Assembly (NCBI RefSeq): GCF_001542855.1
Contig: NZ_LNBY01000015.1
Location: forward strand, 62,001 to 126,000
Reading direction: 5' to 3'
Length of the DNA: 64,000 bases
DNA from: Erythrobacter sp. AP23
GTDB lineage: Bacteria > Pseudomonadota > Alphaproteobacteria > Sphingomonadales > Sphingomonadaceae
Numbering within the stretch: the stretch's first letter is position 1; the number at the start of each line of letters is the position of its first letter. A model generated the notes under the pieces. It was not told where the DNA came from. It did no database searches and saw nothing but the letters and a program-made list of their open reading frames with translations. The translations under genes and the position numbers were made by a program. This document shows, piece after piece, positions 44,803-53,528 of this stretch.

Positions 44803-45989
44803 GAAAGTGCCTTTTCTCGCCTTACGAAAATAGAAGGCCGCCCCTCGCGGGACGGCCGTTGTGGTCCCGATGTAGGCGAGCGCACCGGATTCGGCAAGCG
44901 AAAGCCTCCGGCGGCGGGTAGCTCTTCGGCCTCGAAAGCGGCGAGGCCGCTCAGGAACTGCCCGGTGGCTGCGGCCCAGCTAAAACTCGCGCCATATTCG
45001 GCGCAGGCATTGCGATCGCAGAACAGCGCCGCGCCGATTGCCCGGTCGAGATCCTCGTGCAACGCGCCGACGCGTTCGGTGACGATATCGCGTGGGCCAG
45101 GCACCGGATAGGCGGCAACTGGCGTGCCGCAGGCCAGCGCTTCGATCATGACCAGACCGAAAGTGTCGGTCCTGCTCGGGAAAGCGAAGACGTCCGCGCC
45201 AGCATAGCAGCCCGCAAGCTCCCGACCCGACCGGCGACCGAGGAAACGGGCCTCGGGAAACTTCGCCTCCAGCGCTGCCAGCGGCGGCCCGTCACCGACG
45301 ACCACCTTGCTGCCGGGGTAGTCGCCTTCGAGAAACGCTTCGATATTCTTCTCTACCGCCACGCGCCCCACATAGAGCTGGATTGGGCGCGGCAGGTCGG
45401 AAAACTCGGGCGGCGGCGGAGCATCGGGCGTGAAACAGGCCAGATCGACGCCGCGGCTCCAGCGGTGCAACCGGGTCAACCCATGCGCGCGCAGTTCCTG
45501 GCTTATGCTTTCGGTGGCCACCAACACGCGCTGGGCCGGGCGGTGGAACCAATGGATATAGCGCCAGAACCACTCGGCGGGCAGATGCGTGCGCTTGGCG
45601 AGGTAATCGGGAAACTGCGTATGATAGGCGGTAGTGAACTCGATACCGTGCCTTGCGCAATACCGCCGTGCCGTCATTCCGAGCGGGCCCTCCGTGGCGA
45701 TATGGATCGCCTCGGGCGAGAAATCGCGCAGCCGGCTCGCTACCGCGCCGGGCCTGGCAAGAGCCAGCCGGATCTCGGGATAGGTCGGACAGGGCAGCGA
45801 AGCGAACTGATCGGGCGAGACGACCAGAACGTCGTGCCCCTGTTCGCGCAGCTGGTCGCAGGTCGTCGTCAGCGTGCGCACGACCCCGTTCATCTGCGGC
45901 AACCAGGCGTCGGTGACGATGGCGATGCGCTGTGGCCAATGGGGTGGCGATTCGGCGATCGGCCCCTCCACCCCGAGCAGCGAACTCAC
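44778..45989 (-). CDS. GT4-type glycosyltransferase, candidate diacylglycerol glycosyltransferase (Agt-like)
   Basis: The 403-residue GT-B enzyme starts RIAIVTDAWLPQMNGVVRTL (about 20-39). It carries EGPLGMTARRYCARHGIEFT, the donor-site VGRVAVEKNIEAFLEGDYPG (about 230) and FPSRTDTFGLVMIEALACGT (about 295), the E-x7-E motif of family GT4. The start is GTG at 45989, overlapping the upstream phosphoesterase stop (GTGA). That partner looks like PlcP, so the enzyme is a candidate for adding a sugar to diacylglycerol released from phospholipids. The C-terminal 50 residues are basic and run 25 bases into trcR. Confidence 0.75.
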   Translation of the reverse strand: MSSLLGVEGPIAESPPHWPQRIAIVTDAWLPQMNGVVRTLTTTCDQLREQGHDVLVVSPDQFASLPCPTYPEIRLALARPGAVASRLRDFSPEAIHIATEGPLGMTARRYCARHGIEFTTAYHTQFPDYLAKRTHLPAEWFWRYIHWFHRPAQRVLVATESISQELRAHGLTRLHRWSRGVDLACFTPDAPPPPEFSDLPRPIQLYVGRVAVEKNIEAFLEGDYPGSKVVVGDGPPLAALEAKFPEARFLGRRSGRELAGCYAGADVFAFPSRTDTFGLVMIEALACGTPVAAYPVPGPRDIVTERVGALHEDLDRAIGAALFCDRNACAEYGASFSWAAATGQFLSGLAAFEAEELPAAGGFRLPNPVRSPTSGPQRPSREGRPSIFVRREKALSWPTNPNR

Positions 45990-46882
45990 GCAGCCTCCGG
46001 CACGGACGTCTTGACGTCGGTCGCTGCATTCTCGCGCCGCGCAACTTCCTCGGGCCAGTTGAGGATTTCCATGGTTCCGTCGAAATGCTCGACCAGCGCG
46101 TTGCAGCCCTCGACCCAATCTCCGTCGTTCCAGTATTCGACTTCCCGCCCCTCGTGGACGAAATTGCGGCATTCGGCAGTGTGGATGTGCCCGCACACGA
46201 CCCCGTCGACGCCGCGCTCGGCAGCGGCCCGGGCAACCACTTCCTCGTATCGGGAAATGAACTCGACCGCGTTCTTGACCTTGTGCTTGGCGGCCTTGGA
46301 GAGCGACCAATAGGGCAGGCCGAGCCGCGCACGCACGGAGGCCACCCAATTGTTGAGCTTCATCATGACGTGATAGAGCGCGTCGCCGACATAGGCGAGC
46401 CAGCGATGCGCGAGCATGATCGTGTCGAATTCATCGCCATGCAACACCATCAGGCGACGGCCGTCGGCGGTATCGTGGAAAGCGGCGCGCATGATCTCGA
46501 CGCCGCCGAAGTTCATGCCGCTGAAGGGGCGGATCATCTCGTCGTGATTGCCCGGGATGTAGATGATCCGCGTGCCGCGCTTGGCGCGCTTGAGGATGCG
46601 CCAGACGATGTCGTTATGTTCGGCGGGCCAGTAGAGCTTCTTCTTCAGTCGCCAGCCGTCGATGATATCGCCGACCAGATACATCGTCTCGCTGTCGGTA
46701 TGGTCTAGAAAATCGATCAGCAGCTCGTGATTGCACCCCTTGGTCCCGAGATGGATGTCGCTGATCCAGATGGTCCGGTACTTGCGCCGCTTTCCCTTGG
46801 TACGCTCGGGCACGGCGGGCTTGAGCGAAGGAAAATTCGCGACCTTGTGCGCCGCATCGAAGTGGTTGGGCAGATCGTTCAT
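45986..46882 (-). CDS. Calcineurin-type metallophosphoesterase, candidate phospholipase C PlcP
   Basis: The 298-residue protein resembles UDP-2,3-diacylglucosamine hydrolase but is longer and matches the PlcP group: KYRTIWISDIHLGTKGCNHE (about 34-53), LVGDIIDGWRLKKKLYWPAE (about 69-88), YIPGNHDEM, VLHGDEFDTIMLAHRWLAYV, ARLGLPYWSLSKAAKHKVKN and GVDGVVCGHIHTAE. PlcP removes phosphate headgroups under phosphorus starvation so that glycolipids can replace phospholipids. The gene is translationally coupled to a GT4 glycosyltransferase, the known plcP-agt layout. A degenerate Pho-box-like array lies upstream. True LpxH is the alternative. Confidence 0.78.
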   Translation of the reverse strand: MNDLPNHFDAAHKVANFPSLKPAVPERTKGKRRKYRTIWISDIHLGTKGCNHELLIDFLDHTDSETMYLVGDIIDGWRLKKKLYWPAEHNDIVWRILKRAKRGTRIIYIPGNHDEMIRPFSGMNFGGVEIMRAAFHDTADGRRLMVLHGDEFDTIMLAHRWLAYVGDALYHVMMKLNNWVASVRARLGLPYWSLSKAAKHKVKNAVEFISRYEEVVARAAAERGVDGVVCGHIHTAECRNFVHEGREVEYWNDGDWVEGCNALVEHFDGTMEILNWPEEVARRENAATDVKTSVPEAA

Positions 46883-46929
46883 GGGCCTGACCCCCGATTA
46901 GGTATCGAGCCCTGACTTGAAGCAAGATT

Positions 46930-46958
46930 GTTACGTGCGATTCACAGTGTCGTTACGG
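46930..46958 (-). promoter_or_regulatory. Degenerate Pho-box-like array upstream of the PlcP candidate
   Basis: On the reverse strand three 7-mers recur with an 11-base period: CCGTAAC (46958-46952), CTGTGAA (46947-46941) and ACGTAAC (46936-46930). They match the Pho-box unit CTGTCAT at 4, 5 and 3 of 7 positions. The array lies 48-76 bases before the start. It is weak as sequence and supported mainly by context. Confidence 0.35.
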
Positions 46959-46984
46959 ATCGGCGAAATTGCGACGGTTGCGAG

Positions 46985-47995
46985 TCAGCGTGGCGCAACC
47001 TCGAGGACGATCTTGCCGATATGGTCGCCCGCCTCCATCCGCGCATGCGCGGCACCGGCCTCGACGAGAGGGAAGATCCGATCCATCACCGGCGCGATGG
47101 TCGCGTCTTCGAACAGGTGCCAGGCCTGTTCGTTGATATCGTCGGCGAGAAGCGCCTTGAATTCGTCCGATCTCGGACGCAGCGTCGAACCTGTCAGCAC
47201 CAGGCGTTTGCGCATGACGGTGGCCATGTTGATCTCGGCCTTTAGCCCGCCGAGTACCGCGATCGTGACATGACGCCCATCGTCCGCGAGGCATTCGATA
47301 TTGCGTGCGACGTATTCGCCCGAGACCATGTCGAGCACGATATCGACGCCGGTGCCGCCGGTGAACGCCTTCACTTCCTCGACGAAATCCTGCGTCTTGT
47401 AGTTGATCGCCAGATCCGCGCCCAGATCGCGGATCGCCTGGCACTTCTCTTCGCTCCCGGCAGTGGCGATCACCGCGATGTCGAATGCCTTGGCGAGCTG
47501 GATGGCCATCGTACCGATGCCGCTTGTGCCGCCATGGACCAGCAGCGTGTCGCCATCGCTCGCCCAGCCGCGCTGGAACACATTGTGCCATACAGTGAAC
47601 AGCGTTTCGGGAATCGCCGCGGCCGCATCCATCCGCATGGCTTCGGGAACGGAAAGGCAATGCTTCGCGTCGGCGAGGCAATATTCGGCATAACCCCCGC
47701 CCGACACGAGCGCGCAAACGCGCTGGCCGACCATCTCGGGCAAGACCCCCTCGCCAACGGCGGCGACGGTTCCTGCGACCTCGAGCCCCGGAATCGGCGA
47801 GGCTCCCGGCGGCGGTGGGTAGAAGCCCTGGCGCTGGATCACATCGGGGCGGTTGATGCCAGCGTGGGAGACCCTGATCAGCACTTGATTCTCGCCCGGC
47901 CTCGGCACGGGCAGCGTCTCCGGCCGCAAGACTTCGGGACCGCCCGGGTCGTCGAAACCCATCGCGGTCATCGTCTCGGGTAATTCGGCTGCCAC
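46985..47995 (-). CDS. NAD(P)H:quinone oxidoreductase (zinc-free MDR family, QOR/PIG3-like)
   Basis: The 336-residue enzyme shows MDR motifs: AGINRPDVIQRQGFYPPPPG (about 46-65), the quinone-oxidoreductase/PIG3-type segment, then PGLEVAGTVAAVGEGV, ETLFTVWHNVFQRGWA and the NADPH motif LLVHGGTSGIGTMAIQLAKA (about 142-161). No structural zinc cysteines are present. It should reduce quinones with NADPH. The start is GTG at 47995; an ATG at codon 9 is possible. It is divergent from the DUF1192 gene. Confidence 0.87.
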   Translation of the reverse strand: MAAELPETMTAMGFDDPGGPEVLRPETLPVPRPGENQVLIRVSHAGINRPDVIQRQGFYPPPPGASPIPGLEVAGTVAAVGEGVLPEMVGQRVCALVSGGGYAEYCLADAKHCLSVPEAMRMDAAAAIPETLFTVWHNVFQRGWASDGDTLLVHGGTSGIGTMAIQLAKAFDIAVIATAGSEEKCQAIRDLGADLAINYKTQDFVEEVKAFTGGTGVDIVLDMVSGEYVARNIECLADDGRHVTIAVLGGLKAEINMATVMRKRLVLTGSTLRPRSDEFKALLADDINEQAWHLFEDATIAPVMDRIFPLVEAGAAHARMEAGDHIGKIVLEVAPR

Positions 47996-48103
47996 TCACA
48001 CCCCCGTATCAAGCCAGTTCTGCGTGGCGGCGTGGCCACGTCGCGAGGCAATACCGCGCGACCCCGTTGACAGCAACCGGGCAGACTTGCGAGATTGGAG
48101 GAG

Positions 48104-48304
48104 ATGAACGACGACGAGAGTCCGCGCCCGAGAGGCGATGCCGCGAGCATGCTGGCGAGCGAGGACCTCGGCCCCTATTCGCAAGACGAACTGGCTGCGC
48201 GCATCGCGCTGCTCGAAGCCGAGATTGCACGCGTCGAAAAGCATCGCCGGTCCGCCGCCGCACACCGTGACGCGGCCGAGGCTTTGTTTGGGCGAAAGGA
48301 ATAG
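48104..48304 (+). CDS. Small DUF1192 protein
   Basis: The 66-residue protein matches DUF1192: a short acidic start with RPRGDAASMLASEDLGPYSQ (about 8-27), then a helix DELAARIALLEAEIARVEKH and RDAAEALFGRK. It is soluble, helical and alphaproteobacterial in distribution; no function is known. GGAGGAG lies directly before the ATG, which is unusually close. A TTG three codons upstream is the alternative start. It is divergent from the quinone oxidoreductase gene and precedes clpA on the same strand. Confidence 0.75.
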   Translation: MNDDESPRPRGDAASMLASEDLGPYSQDELAARIALLEAEIARVEKHRRSAAAHRDAAEALFGRKE

Positions 48305-48317
48305 TTGGAGATGCGGG

Positions 48318-48347
48318 GGCTGAAATATCCCGCGTCTGTCACCATAT
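48318..48347 (+). promoter_or_regulatory. Candidate heat-shock (sigma-32) promoter of clpA
   Basis: GGCTGAAA (48318-48325), a 14-base spacer and CACCATAT (48340-48347) approximate CTTGAAA and CCCCATNT. The leader to the clpA ATG would be about 80 bases. Confidence 0.4.
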
Positions 48348-48434
48348 GCGACGCCTATACAGCATTGGCTAACCTTCGGCCGATAGGCTGTTTCGTATTC
48401 GCCCCGCGCGAGTCCCTGTGAGAAAGACCTTTGA

Positions 48435-50822
48435 ATGCCCAGCTTTGCCGCAAACCTCGAAAAGACCCTCCACGCAGCGCTCACCGATGCGGGCGAACGG
48501 CGTCACGAATATGCGACGCTGGAGCACCTGCTCCTCGCCCTGATCGACGATGAGGACGCGGCGCAGGTGATGACCGCCTGCGGGGTCGACCTGACCGAGC
48601 TCACTGCGGTGGTGAAGCAATATCTCGAGCAGGAGTACCAGTCGCTCCAGGCGGACGAGAGCGCCGATCCGCAACCGACCGCGGGGTTCCAGCGCGTGAT
48701 CCAGCGCGCGATCCTGCATGTCCAGTCTTCGGGCAAGGATACCGTGACCGGCGCCAACGTGCTGGTCGCGCTGTTTTCCGAGCGCGATAGCTATGCGGTC
48801 TATTTCCTCCAGCAGCAGGACATGAGCCGACTGGATGCAGTCAGCTTCATCAGCCACGGCATCGGCAAGGGCGGCAAACAGATCGAAAGCCGCCCGCCCG
48901 AGGGTGCCGAAGGTGCCGAGGCGCAGGGTGACGAAAAGCCCGGCGAGAAGGGCAAGAAGGAGACGGCGCTCGACCAGTTCACGGTCAACCTCAACCGGAA
49001 GGCCGAGGACGGGCGGATCGATCCGCTGATAGGCCGCGGCCCCGAAGTCGACCGCACAATTCAGATCCTGTGCCGCCGTTCGAAAAACAACCCGCTCTAT
49101 GTCGGCGATCCGGGCGTTGGAAAGACCGCCATCGCCGAGGGGCTCGCGCGCAAGATCGTCGAGGCCGATGTTCCCGACGTGCTTCGTGACGCGGTCATCT
49201 ATTCGCTCGATATGGGCGCGTTGCTCGCGGGCACACGCTATCGCGGCGATTTCGAAGAGCGCCTGAAGCAGGTCGTCAATGAGCTCGAGGGCATGCCCGA
49301 CGCGATCCTGTTCATCGACGAGATTCACACGGTGATCGGTGCCGGGGCGACGAGCGGCGGGGCGATGGACGCTTCGAACCTGCTGAAGCCCGCGCTTTCC
49401 AGCGGCGCGATCCGCTGCATCGGTTCGACCACCTACAAGGAATTCCGCAACCACTTCGAGAAGGACCGCGCGCTGCTGCGTCGCTTCCAGAAGATCGACG
49501 TCAACGAACCGACGATCGAGGATACGGTCAAGATCCTGAAAGGTCTGAAGACCGCGTTCCAGGATCACCACAAGGTGACCTATACCATCGATGCGCTCAA
49601 GACGGCGGTCGAGCTTTCGGCGCGCTACATCAACGACCGCAAACTGCCCGACAAGGCGATCGACGTAATCGACGAAGTCGGCGCAATGCAAATGCTGGTT
49701 CCGCCGAGCCGTCGCAAAAAGAAGATCACCGCCAAGGAAATCGAAGCCGTGATCGCCACCATGGCGCGGATCCCGCCCAAGTCGGTTTCGAAGGACGACA
49801 AGAAGGCGCTCGAAAACCTCGAGCGCGACCTCAAACACGTCGTCTTCGGCCAGGACCCGGCGGTGCACAAACTGTCGACCGCGATGAAGCTCAGCCGTGC
49901 GGGTCTGCGCGATCCGGACAAGCCGATCGGCTCTTTCCTGTTCTCCGGCCCCACCGGCGTCGGCAAGACCGAGGTCGCGCGCCAGCTCGCCTCGATCATG
50001 GGTATCGAGCTCAAGCGCTTCGACATGTCCGAATATATGGAGCGCCACAGCGTTTCGCGTCTGATCGGCGCGCCTCCGGGCTATGTCGGCTACGACCAGG
50101 GCGGCCTGCTGACCGACGCCGTCGACCAGAACCCGCACTGCGTGCTGCTGCTCGACGAAATCGAGAAGGCGCATCCCGACCTGTTCAACATCCTGCTCCA
50201 GGTGATGGATAATGGCCGACTGACCGACCACCACGGCAAGACGGTCGATTTCCGCAACGTCGTGCTGATCATGACGACCAATGCCGGCGCCGCCGACATG
50301 GCGCGCCAGGGCATCGGTTTCGGCGACGTGAGCAAGGAAGATGCGAGCGAAGAAGCGGTGAAGCGCATGTTCACCCCCGAATTCCGCAACCGCCTCGATG
50401 CAATCGTGCCCTTCGGCTACCTCGGCAAGGAAACCGTCGCCCGCGTGGTCGACAAGTTCATCCTCCAGCTCGAACTGCAGCTGGCCGAACAGAATGTCGA
50501 CATCCAGTTCGACAAGGATGCGCGCGCCTGGCTGGCCGACAAGGGCTACGACCGCCTCTACGGCGCCCGTCCGATGGGCCGTCTGATCCAGGAACGGATC
50601 AAGCAGCCGCTGGCTGAAGAACTGCTCTTCGGCAAGCTTGCCGATGGCGGCGAAGTGTCGGTGACGATGAAGGATGGCAAGCCCGCCTTCGAACTCACCC
50701 CCGCCCCGCCCAAGACCAGGCGCAAGGCAGCGCCGAAGAAGAAACCCGCGGCGAAGAAGAAGCCAACGCCCAAGAAGCCCGAAGCGGGTGCCGAGAAGGG
50801 CAAGGACGAAACCAAGAGCTGA
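48435..50822 (+). CDS. clpA: ATP-dependent Clp protease ATP-binding subunit ClpA with Lys-rich C-terminal tail
   Basis: The 795-residue AAA+ unfoldase feeds ClpP. An N-domain (about 1-145) and a charged linker (AQGDEKPGEKGKKETALDQF) precede the two ATPase modules: Walker A GDPGVGKTAIAEGLARK (about 224) with LFIDEIHTVIGAG, and GPTGVGKTEVARQLASI (about 504) with LLLDEIEKAHPDLFN. NAGAADMARQGIGFGDV contains the loop that docks on ClpP. After about residue 755 there is a Lys/Pro/Ala tail (KKKPAAKKKPTPKK) absent from E. coli ClpA. The usual upstream neighbour clpS is not present. Confidence 0.94.
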   Translation: MPSFAANLEKTLHAALTDAGERRHEYATLEHLLLALIDDEDAAQVMTACGVDLTELTAVVKQYLEQEYQSLQADESADPQPTAGFQRVIQRAILHVQSSGKDTVTGANVLVALFSERDSYAVYFLQQQDMSRLDAVSFISHGIGKGGKQIESRPPEGAEGAEAQGDEKPGEKGKKETALDQFTVNLNRKAEDGRIDPLIGRGPEVDRTIQILCRRSKNNPLYVGDPGVGKTAIAEGLARKIVEADVPDVLRDAVIYSLDMGALLAGTRYRGDFEERLKQVVNELEGMPDAILFIDEIHTVIGAGATSGGAMDASNLLKPALSSGAIRCIGSTTYKEFRNHFEKDRALLRRFQKIDVNEPTIEDTVKILKGLKTAFQDHHKVTYTIDALKTAVELSARYINDRKLPDKAIDVIDEVGAMQMLVPPSRRKKKITAKEIEAVIATMARIPPKSVSKDDKKALENLERDLKHVVFGQDPAVHKLSTAMKLSRAGLRDPDKPIGSFLFSGPTGVGKTEVARQLASIMGIELKRFDMSEYMERHSVSRLIGAPPGYVGYDQGGLLTDAVDQNPHCVLLLDEIEKAHPDLFNILLQVMDNGRLTDHHGKTVDFRNVVLIMTTNAGAADMARQGIGFGDVSKEDASEEAVKRMFTPEFRNRLDAIVPFGYLGKETVARVVDKFILQLELQLAEQNVDIQFDKDARAWLADKGYDRLYGARPMGRLIQERIKQPLAEELLFGKLADGGEVSVTMKDGKPAFELTPAPPKTRRKAAPKKKPAAKKKPTPKKPEAGAEKGKDETKS

Positions 50823-50844
50823 TCTGCGAATCGGCAGCGATGGG

Positions 50845-50875
50845 GGGCGCCACCGGGAACGGTCGGCGCTCTTTT
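50845..50875 (+). terminator. Rho-independent terminator of clpA
   Basis: GGGCGCC (50845-50851) pairs with GGCGCTC (50865-50871), with an inner ACCG/CGGT stem and GGAA loop. TTTT follows at 50872-50875. It ends 14 bases before the exonuclease gene. Confidence 0.7.
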
Positions 50876-50889
50876 CGTTTGAATCGAGG

Positions 50890-51897
50890 ATGGCTGCTGC
50901 CCCCTTCTCCTGGATCAACCCCGAGCCGCACGGTATCCATATCGCCCCCGCCGATTGCTGGGTCGATCCCAGCCGTCCGGTCGACAAGGCACTAGTCACG
51001 CATGGCCATGCCGACCATGCGCGCGGGGGGCACGGCCAGACCGTTGCTACGCCTGAGACGCTCGCGATCATGGAGTTGCGCTACGCAACACGCGACGGGG
51101 CGACGCCGGTCGAGTATGGCGAGACGATCCGCCTGCCCGGCGGGGTCGATGCGACCTATATCCCGGCGGGCCATGTCCTTGGCAGCGCGCAGATCCTGCT
51201 CGAACATGCAGGCGAGCGAGTGATCGTCACCGGCGACTACAAGCGACGTCACGACCCCACCTGCCCGCCCTTCGAAGCCACGCCCTGCGATATCTTCATC
51301 ACCGAGGCGACTTTTGGCCTGCCGGTATTCTGCCATCCGCCGATCGAGGAGGAGATGCAGAAACTGCTCGAGCGGCTCGCTGCGCATCCTGACCGTTGCG
51401 TGCTGGTCGGCGCCTATGCTCTCGGCAAGGCGCAGCGTGTGATCGCCGAACTGCGTCGCGCGGGACACACGGATCCGATCTACCTACACGGCGCGATGGA
51501 GAAGATGTGCCGCCTCTATGAGGAGCACGGCGTGGATCTGGGCGAACTGCGGCTCGTGTCGGATGCCGACAAGGACGAAATGCGCGGCCACATCGTTGTC
51601 TGCCCGCCAGGCGCACTCAACGACCGGTGGAGCCGACGCCTGCCCGATCCGATCACCGCCATGGCGAGCGGATGGATGCGCATTCGCCAGCGCGCTCGGC
51701 AGCGGAACGTCGAATTGCCGCTGGTCATCTCCGACCATGCCGACTGGGGCGAACTGACCCGGACGATCGAAGAGGTCGACGCGAGCGAAAACTGGATCAC
51801 CCACGGGCGGGAGGACGCGCTGCTACGCTGGTGCCAGCTCCATCAGCGCCGCGCCCGCGCGTTGGCCCTTGTCGGCTACGAAGACGAGGACGATTGA
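50890..51897 (+). CDS. Ligase-associated DNA exonuclease (metallo-beta-lactamase fold)
   Basis: The 335-residue nuclease belongs to the beta-CASP/SNM1-like group that accompanies a bacterial ATP-dependent ligase. The metal motif is VTHGHADHARGGHGQ (about 35-49). GHVLGSAQILLEHAGERVIV (about 93) and GDYKRRHDPTC (about 115) follow. FITEATFGLPVFCHP gives another metal ligand, and ISDHADWGELTRTI gives the late His. The ligase gene follows after two bases. The two probably process DNA ends together, although the ligase-associated helicase and phosphoesterase usually found with them are absent here. Confidence 0.88.
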   Translation: MAAAPFSWINPEPHGIHIAPADCWVDPSRPVDKALVTHGHADHARGGHGQTVATPETLAIMELRYATRDGATPVEYGETIRLPGGVDATYIPAGHVLGSAQILLEHAGERVIVTGDYKRRHDPTCPPFEATPCDIFITEATFGLPVFCHPPIEEEMQKLLERLAAHPDRCVLVGAYALGKAQRVIAELRRAGHTDPIYLHGAMEKMCRLYEEHGVDLGELRLVSDADKDEMRGHIVVCPPGALNDRWSRRLPDPITAMASGWMRIRQRARQRNVELPLVISDHADWGELTRTIEEVDASENWITHGREDALLRWCQLHQRRARALALVGYEDEDD

Positions 51898-51899
51898 GG

Positions 51900-53492
51900 G
51901 TGGACGAGTTTGCCGCCCTAATCGATGCTCTGGTCTACACTCGCAGCCGCAACGAAAAGCTGCGCCTGATCGCGGAGTATCTGCGCGCGACACCCGACCC
52001 GGACCGAGGATGGGCGCTGGCGGCGCTCGCCGACGGGCTCGATTTTCCAGCGGTAAAGAGCTCCACCATCCGCAATCTCCTGAAAGACCGCGTGGATCCG
52101 GTTCTGTGGACCCTGAGCCGCGATTTCGTCGGCGACACGGCGGAAACCGCGAGCCTTCTGTGGCCCGCGCCCGGCAACGAACCCGATCCGCCGGGCGTGA
52201 GCGAAACCGTGGAACTGCTGTCGGCGTTGACCCGAAAGAGCGTTCTGACCGGGTTGCCGAAGCTTCTGGACCGGCTCGACGCATCGGGTCGCTATGCATT
52301 GCTCAAGCTCGCGACGGGCGGGATGCGCATCGGCGTGTCGAGCCGCCTGGCTAAAACCGCCTTCGCGCAAGCTTTCGCGGTGTCGGTCGACCAGGTGGAG
52401 GAATATTGGCACGGCCTCGAGCCGCCTTACGATCCGCTCTTCGCCTGGGCCGCACATGGCCAGGCTCCGCCCGACATCGAGAACCTTCCCACCTTCCGGC
52501 CCTTCATGCTCGCGCATCCGCTCGAGGACACGGTCGTCGACCTCGCCGACTATGCGGCCGAATGGAAATGGGACGGAATCCGCGTCCAACTGGTACGCGC
52601 AGGCGAGGAGACTCGAGTCTACAGCCGCTCGGGCGACGACATTTCGGTGACTTTCCCAGAGCTGCTCGATGTCCTGCCCTTCCCCGCAGTGCTCGATGGG
52701 GAATTGCTGGTGCGCGGCTCGACGCAGGGGGGCGAGGAAGGAGGAGCAGCCAGCTTCAACGCGCTGCAGCAGCGGCTCGGGCGCAAAACCGTGAGCAAGA
52801 AAATGCTCACCGAGTTCCCAGCCTTCGTCCGGCTCTATGATGCGCTTCTGATCGAAGGTGAAGATGTGCGCGAACAGCCGTGGACCGCGCGCCGCTCGCG
52901 GCTCGAAGCGCTGATGGCCCGCCTGCCCGACAGCCATTTCGACATCAGCTCGGTCGTCGAGGCGCGCGACTTCGGACATCTCGCCGAAATTCGCGAAGGC
53001 AGTCGCGAAGACGCAATCGAAGGGCTGATGCTCAAGCGCAAGGATAGCCCCTATATCGCCGGGCGACGCGTCGGGTACTGGTACAAGTGGAAACGCGATC
53101 CGCTGCTGATCGATTGCGTACTAATGTATGCGCAGCGCGGCTCGGGCAAACGCTCCAGCTTCTTTTCCGACTACACCTTCGGCTGCTGGAATGGCGATCC
53201 AGACAAGGGCGCGGACCTGCTACCGGTTGGTAAAGCCTATTCGGGTTTCACCGACGAGGAACTGAAGAAGATCGACCGTCACGTGCGCCAGAACACGATC
53301 AACCGCTACGGCCCCGTGCGCGAGACCGAAAAGACACTGGTGTTCGAAGTCGCCTTCGACAGCGTGCACGAAAGCAAACGCCACAAATCGGGCCTCGCCA
53401 TGCGCTTTCCGCGTATCCACCGCATTCGATGGGACAAGCCGGCGCACGAGGCGGACCGGATCGAGGCACTAAGGGCGCTGATCCGCGATTGA
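51900..53492 (+). CDS. ATP-dependent DNA ligase (cisplatin-repair type)
   Basis: The 530-residue ligase has an N-terminal DNA-binding domain (about 1-195; RYALLKLATGGMRIGVSSRL). The nucleotidyltransferase core has the adenylated Lys223 in AEWKWDGIRVQLVRAG, then VLDGELLVRG, DAIEGLMLKRKDSPYIAG and YWYKWKRDPLLIDCVLM. A C-terminal OB domain follows. It seals nicks in repair and is separate from the NAD-dependent LigA used in replication. The start is GTG at 51900, two bases after the exonuclease stop. GAGG overlaps that stop as the likely ribosome-binding site. Confidence 0.92.
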   Translation: MDEFAALIDALVYTRSRNEKLRLIAEYLRATPDPDRGWALAALADGLDFPAVKSSTIRNLLKDRVDPVLWTLSRDFVGDTAETASLLWPAPGNEPDPPGVSETVELLSALTRKSVLTGLPKLLDRLDASGRYALLKLATGGMRIGVSSRLAKTAFAQAFAVSVDQVEEYWHGLEPPYDPLFAWAAHGQAPPDIENLPTFRPFMLAHPLEDTVVDLADYAAEWKWDGIRVQLVRAGEETRVYSRSGDDISVTFPELLDVLPFPAVLDGELLVRGSTQGGEEGGAASFNALQQRLGRKTVSKKMLTEFPAFVRLYDALLIEGEDVREQPWTARRSRLEALMARLPDSHFDISSVVEARDFGHLAEIREGSREDAIEGLMLKRKDSPYIAGRRVGYWYKWKRDPLLIDCVLMYAQRGSGKRSSFFSDYTFGCWNGDPDKGADLLPVGKAYSGFTDEELKKIDRHVRQNTINRYGPVRETEKTLVFEVAFDSVHESKRHKSGLAMRFPRIHRIRWDKPAHEADRIEALRALIRD

Positions 53493-53528
53493 GCAAAGTC
53501 GCGCCGCGTACATTGCGACAGCGTGACG

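Noticed and set aside
48369-51071. A 900-codon reverse open frame opposite clpA
   Set aside because: It is a mirror frame of a strongly conserved gene. The predicted protein is Leu/Asp/Arg-rich without motifs.
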